NCBI GenBank assembly: GCA_934122215.1
Contig: CAKOWF010000008.1
Location: forward strand, 1-32,557
Reading direction: 5' to 3'
Length of the DNA: 32,557 nt
Origin: an uncultured Bacilli bacterium
GTDB lineage: Bacteria > Bacillota_I > Bacilli_A > RF39 > UBA660
Notes under the pieces: model-generated
The model's database searches: none
The model's input: the letters and a program-made list of their open reading frames with translations, nothing else
Told to the model about the DNA's origin: nothing
Shown: in pieces, positions 31,127-32,557 of the stretch
How the letters are laid out: each line of letters begins with the position of its first letter
How positions within the stretch are numbered: position 1 is the stretch's first letter
Program-made: the position numbers and the translations under genes

Positions 31127-31477
31127 TCACCCTATTACTGTATCTAATCCTTGAATTGATGCAATTTTTATAACAATTTTATTTGGTAAACACACTATTG
31201 TTTCATTTGATGATGATATAAATCCTTGTTTAGAACATATATGTTTGGGACTATTTTCTTCATCTACTTTTATTTTATTATCCTTAACAATAATGTGTAC
31301 ATTACCATTATATCCATTGACATCATATTCGTTATCTTGACTTAAATCTATTTTTAATATTAAGTCATTTTCATAGTATACTAAAGCTTGATTACCATTT
31401 TCTTTTTTATTGAATATTAAAATTAAACAAGCTATTAATAATAAAACTATTATTAGTATAATATCATTTATTTTCAT
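31127..31477 (-). CDS. NusG domain II-containing membrane-anchored protein (EetA-like)
   Basis: 116 aa. One N-terminal membrane helix (about 5-23, DIILIIVLLLIACLILIF), then a small extracytoplasmic beta domain. It carries the NusG-II features YENDLILKIDLSQDNEYDVNGYNGNVHIIVKDNKIKV, and PKHICSKQGFISSSNETIVCLPNKIVIKI with two conserved cysteines (the C-x-x-x-G-x-I...CLPN pattern). Such proteins are recurrent neighbours of ApbE and Gx transporters in flavinylation loci. It overlaps apbE by 14 bases and is followed directly by the Gx gene. Function in electron transfer or flavin delivery is inferred from context only. Confidence 0.87.
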   Translation of the reverse strand: MKINDIILIIVLLLIACLILIFNKKENGNQALVYYENDLILKIDLSQDNEYDVNGYNGNVHIIVKDNKIKVDEENSPKHICSKQGFISSSNETIVCLPNKIVIKIASIQGLDTVIG

Positions 31478-32483
31478 ATTTTGCTATTCCATTAGACGTT
31501 ATAATTTGATTATCTATTGTATACCATATTGCTTCTACGCCTTCTAAATTATTAATATAATCTAGACCACTATCTACATCCATCATATATAACATTGTTG
31601 TAAGTACATCTGCGAATTTACTTGATCTACATATTACTGTTACACTTTTTACATAGTTATCTGGAAATAGAGTTTTAGGATTAATTATATGACTATATCT
31701 TGTTCCTTCCCAAGTATAATATCTATTGTATCCACCACTTGTTACAACTGATATATTATTTCCATATATTACTTTAAAAATTCCCGTTGGGTCCTCTGGA
31801 TCTTCTATTCCTATTGAATATTTATCATTTTCATCATTGTCTCCAACTATAACATTTCCTCCAGCATTTATTATATATTTAGTTACTCCTTCTTTTTCTA
31901 AATATTCTGCTGCTAGTTCTGTTACATATCCTTTGGCTATAGCACCTAAATCAATATTTACATGATTGTTTAAAATTTGATTTTTTTCTAATAAAACTAT
32001 ATCTTCTATACTATCTGTTTTAGCACTTTTTAATTCTTCTAAAGTAGGTACACCATATTTACTATCTCTATAGCTTTTCCAAATATCTAATACATTACCC
32101 ATACTTATATCTACAAGGCCATTTGTTACATCATATACATCTTTGCCATATTCTAATAATTCATATAATCTTTTATCAATTGTTATTGTTTCTTCTTTTG
32201 ATGTATTATATGTTAAATAATATAAATTTTTAACTCCTTTATATTCTTTATATTTATTAGTTAATTCATGATATTCTTTATATATTTTTTCTACTCCACT
32301 TAATACTTCATTAGCATGTACTTTGTTACCAGTGTATACTTTTACATATATGTAAGTATCCATATAATATAGATTTTCTGTATATTCTTTGACATTTAAA
32401 CTATCAACTAATATCATTCCAAATATAAATGCTACTAATATAGGAACTATTATAAATAAGATTTGGTTTATTTTATCTCTCAT
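31464..32483 (-). CDS. apbE: FAD:protein FMN transferase (ApbE family)
   Basis: 339 aa. Transfers FMN from FAD to Thr/Ser of target proteins outside the membrane. One N-terminal membrane helix (about 9-27) without a lipobox Cys anchors it. Family motifs follow: YYMDTYIYVKVY, GLVDISMGNVLDIW, IDLGAIAKGYVTELAAEYL, YIINAGGNVIVG, VTSGGYNRYYTWEGTRYSHIINPKT (ligand-binding and metal sites), and a late SSKFADVLTTMLYMM. SD GGTGATGTTATG. It heads the four-gene flavinylation cassette, with the target lipoprotein as last gene. Confidence 0.96.
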   Translation of the reverse strand: MRDKINQILFIIVPILVAFIFGMILVDSLNVKEYTENLYYMDTYIYVKVYTGNKVHANEVLSGVEKIYKEYHELTNKYKEYKGVKNLYYLTYNTSKEETITIDKRLYELLEYGKDVYDVTNGLVDISMGNVLDIWKSYRDSKYGVPTLEELKSAKTDSIEDIVLLEKNQILNNHVNIDLGAIAKGYVTELAAEYLEKEGVTKYIINAGGNVIVGDNDENDKYSIGIEDPEDPTGIFKVIYGNNISVVTSGGYNRYYTWEGTRYSHIINPKTLFPDNYVKSVTVICRSSKFADVLTTMLYMMDVDSGLDYINNLEGVEAIWYTIDNQIITSNGIAKYENK

Positions 32484-32498
32484 AACATCACCATATTA

Positions 32499-32527
32499 AT
32501 TATAACAAATTATAAATTATTTTACTA
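32499..32527 (-). promoter_or_regulatory. possible promoter of the flavinylation cassette
   Basis: TATAAT (32504-32499, minus) 16 bases before the apbE ATG; the matching -35 (TAGTAA, 32527-32522, 17-base spacer) is weak. Confidence 0.45.
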
Positions 32528-32531
32528 GATA

Positions 32532-32557
32532 TAAAAAGAAAAAGTCTTTAAAGACTT
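32532..32557 (-). terminator. terminator of a gene beyond the window
   Basis: AAGTCT-TTAA-AGACTT followed by TTTCTTTTT on the minus strand; it would end a minus-strand gene lying outside the window edge. Confidence 0.6.

Overview
The window is strongly AT-rich chromosomal DNA from a spore-forming, Gram-positive-type member of the Bacillota, most like the small-genome uncultured gut Bacilli. The evidence is Bacilli-type gene content (mrnC-rlmB-sigH, rpsU-yqeY, ylbD-ylbE-rsmD, spoIIP with a YqxA-like partner, divergent lexA with Bacillus-type LexA boxes), a Phe T-box, and SD motifs of both AGGAGG and GGTGAT type. TGA is used as a stop codon (for example sirA and the NusG-II gene), so this is not the Mycoplasma code. 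Almost every gene is on the minus strand; only lexA and murI are on the plus strand. No tRNA, rRNA, IS element, CRISPR array or prophage is visible.

Layout, left to right: a partial ftsK/spoIIIE; a compact pseudoknotted small RNA with its own promoter and terminator; an RNase J-family gene whose catalytic residues are eroded; a pilin-like protein with a C-terminal formylglycine-enzyme/C-type-lectin-like module; a metallophosphoesterase; a translationally coupled pair of paralogous coiled-coil proteins; spoIIP plus a YqxA-like membrane protein; yqeY and rpsU. Next is a bacteriocin locus: a C39-peptidase ABC exporter followed by two double-glycine-leader peptides too short for ordinary ORF calling. 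It ends in a terminator repeated exactly after the neighbouring orphan gene. Then come sirA-ylbD-ylbE-rsmD, uvrA and a COG2426 membrane protein.

The lexA region is divergent. Two LexA boxes lie in the intergenic region, one inside the spacer of a near-consensus promoter that drives a 43-aa single-TM peptide. This peptide sits where Bacillus has the SOS division inhibitor yneA, and it may read through into the COG2426 gene and uvrA. After lexA come queH, a COG4905 membrane protein, sigH, rlmB, mrnC and rbgA, then a small accessory triplet (orphan, degenerate P-loop protein, small helical protein), murI convergent with an ADP-ribosylglycohydrolase, a two-repeat lipoprotein, and pheST under a Phe T-box.

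The right end carries a four-gene extracytoplasmic flavinylation cassette: ApbE, a NusG-domain-II protein, a Gx/HepS-I-type membrane protein and an FMN-binding lipoprotein with the DxxSGAT acceptor motif. This resembles the core of Gram-positive flavin-based extracellular electron-transfer loci.

The most interesting candidates for undescribed biology are the pseudoknotted RNA, the LexA-controlled micro-membrane protein, the two-peptide bacteriocin, the coiled-coil pair and the inactive-looking RNase J. All calls are from reading the sequence; no database search was run.
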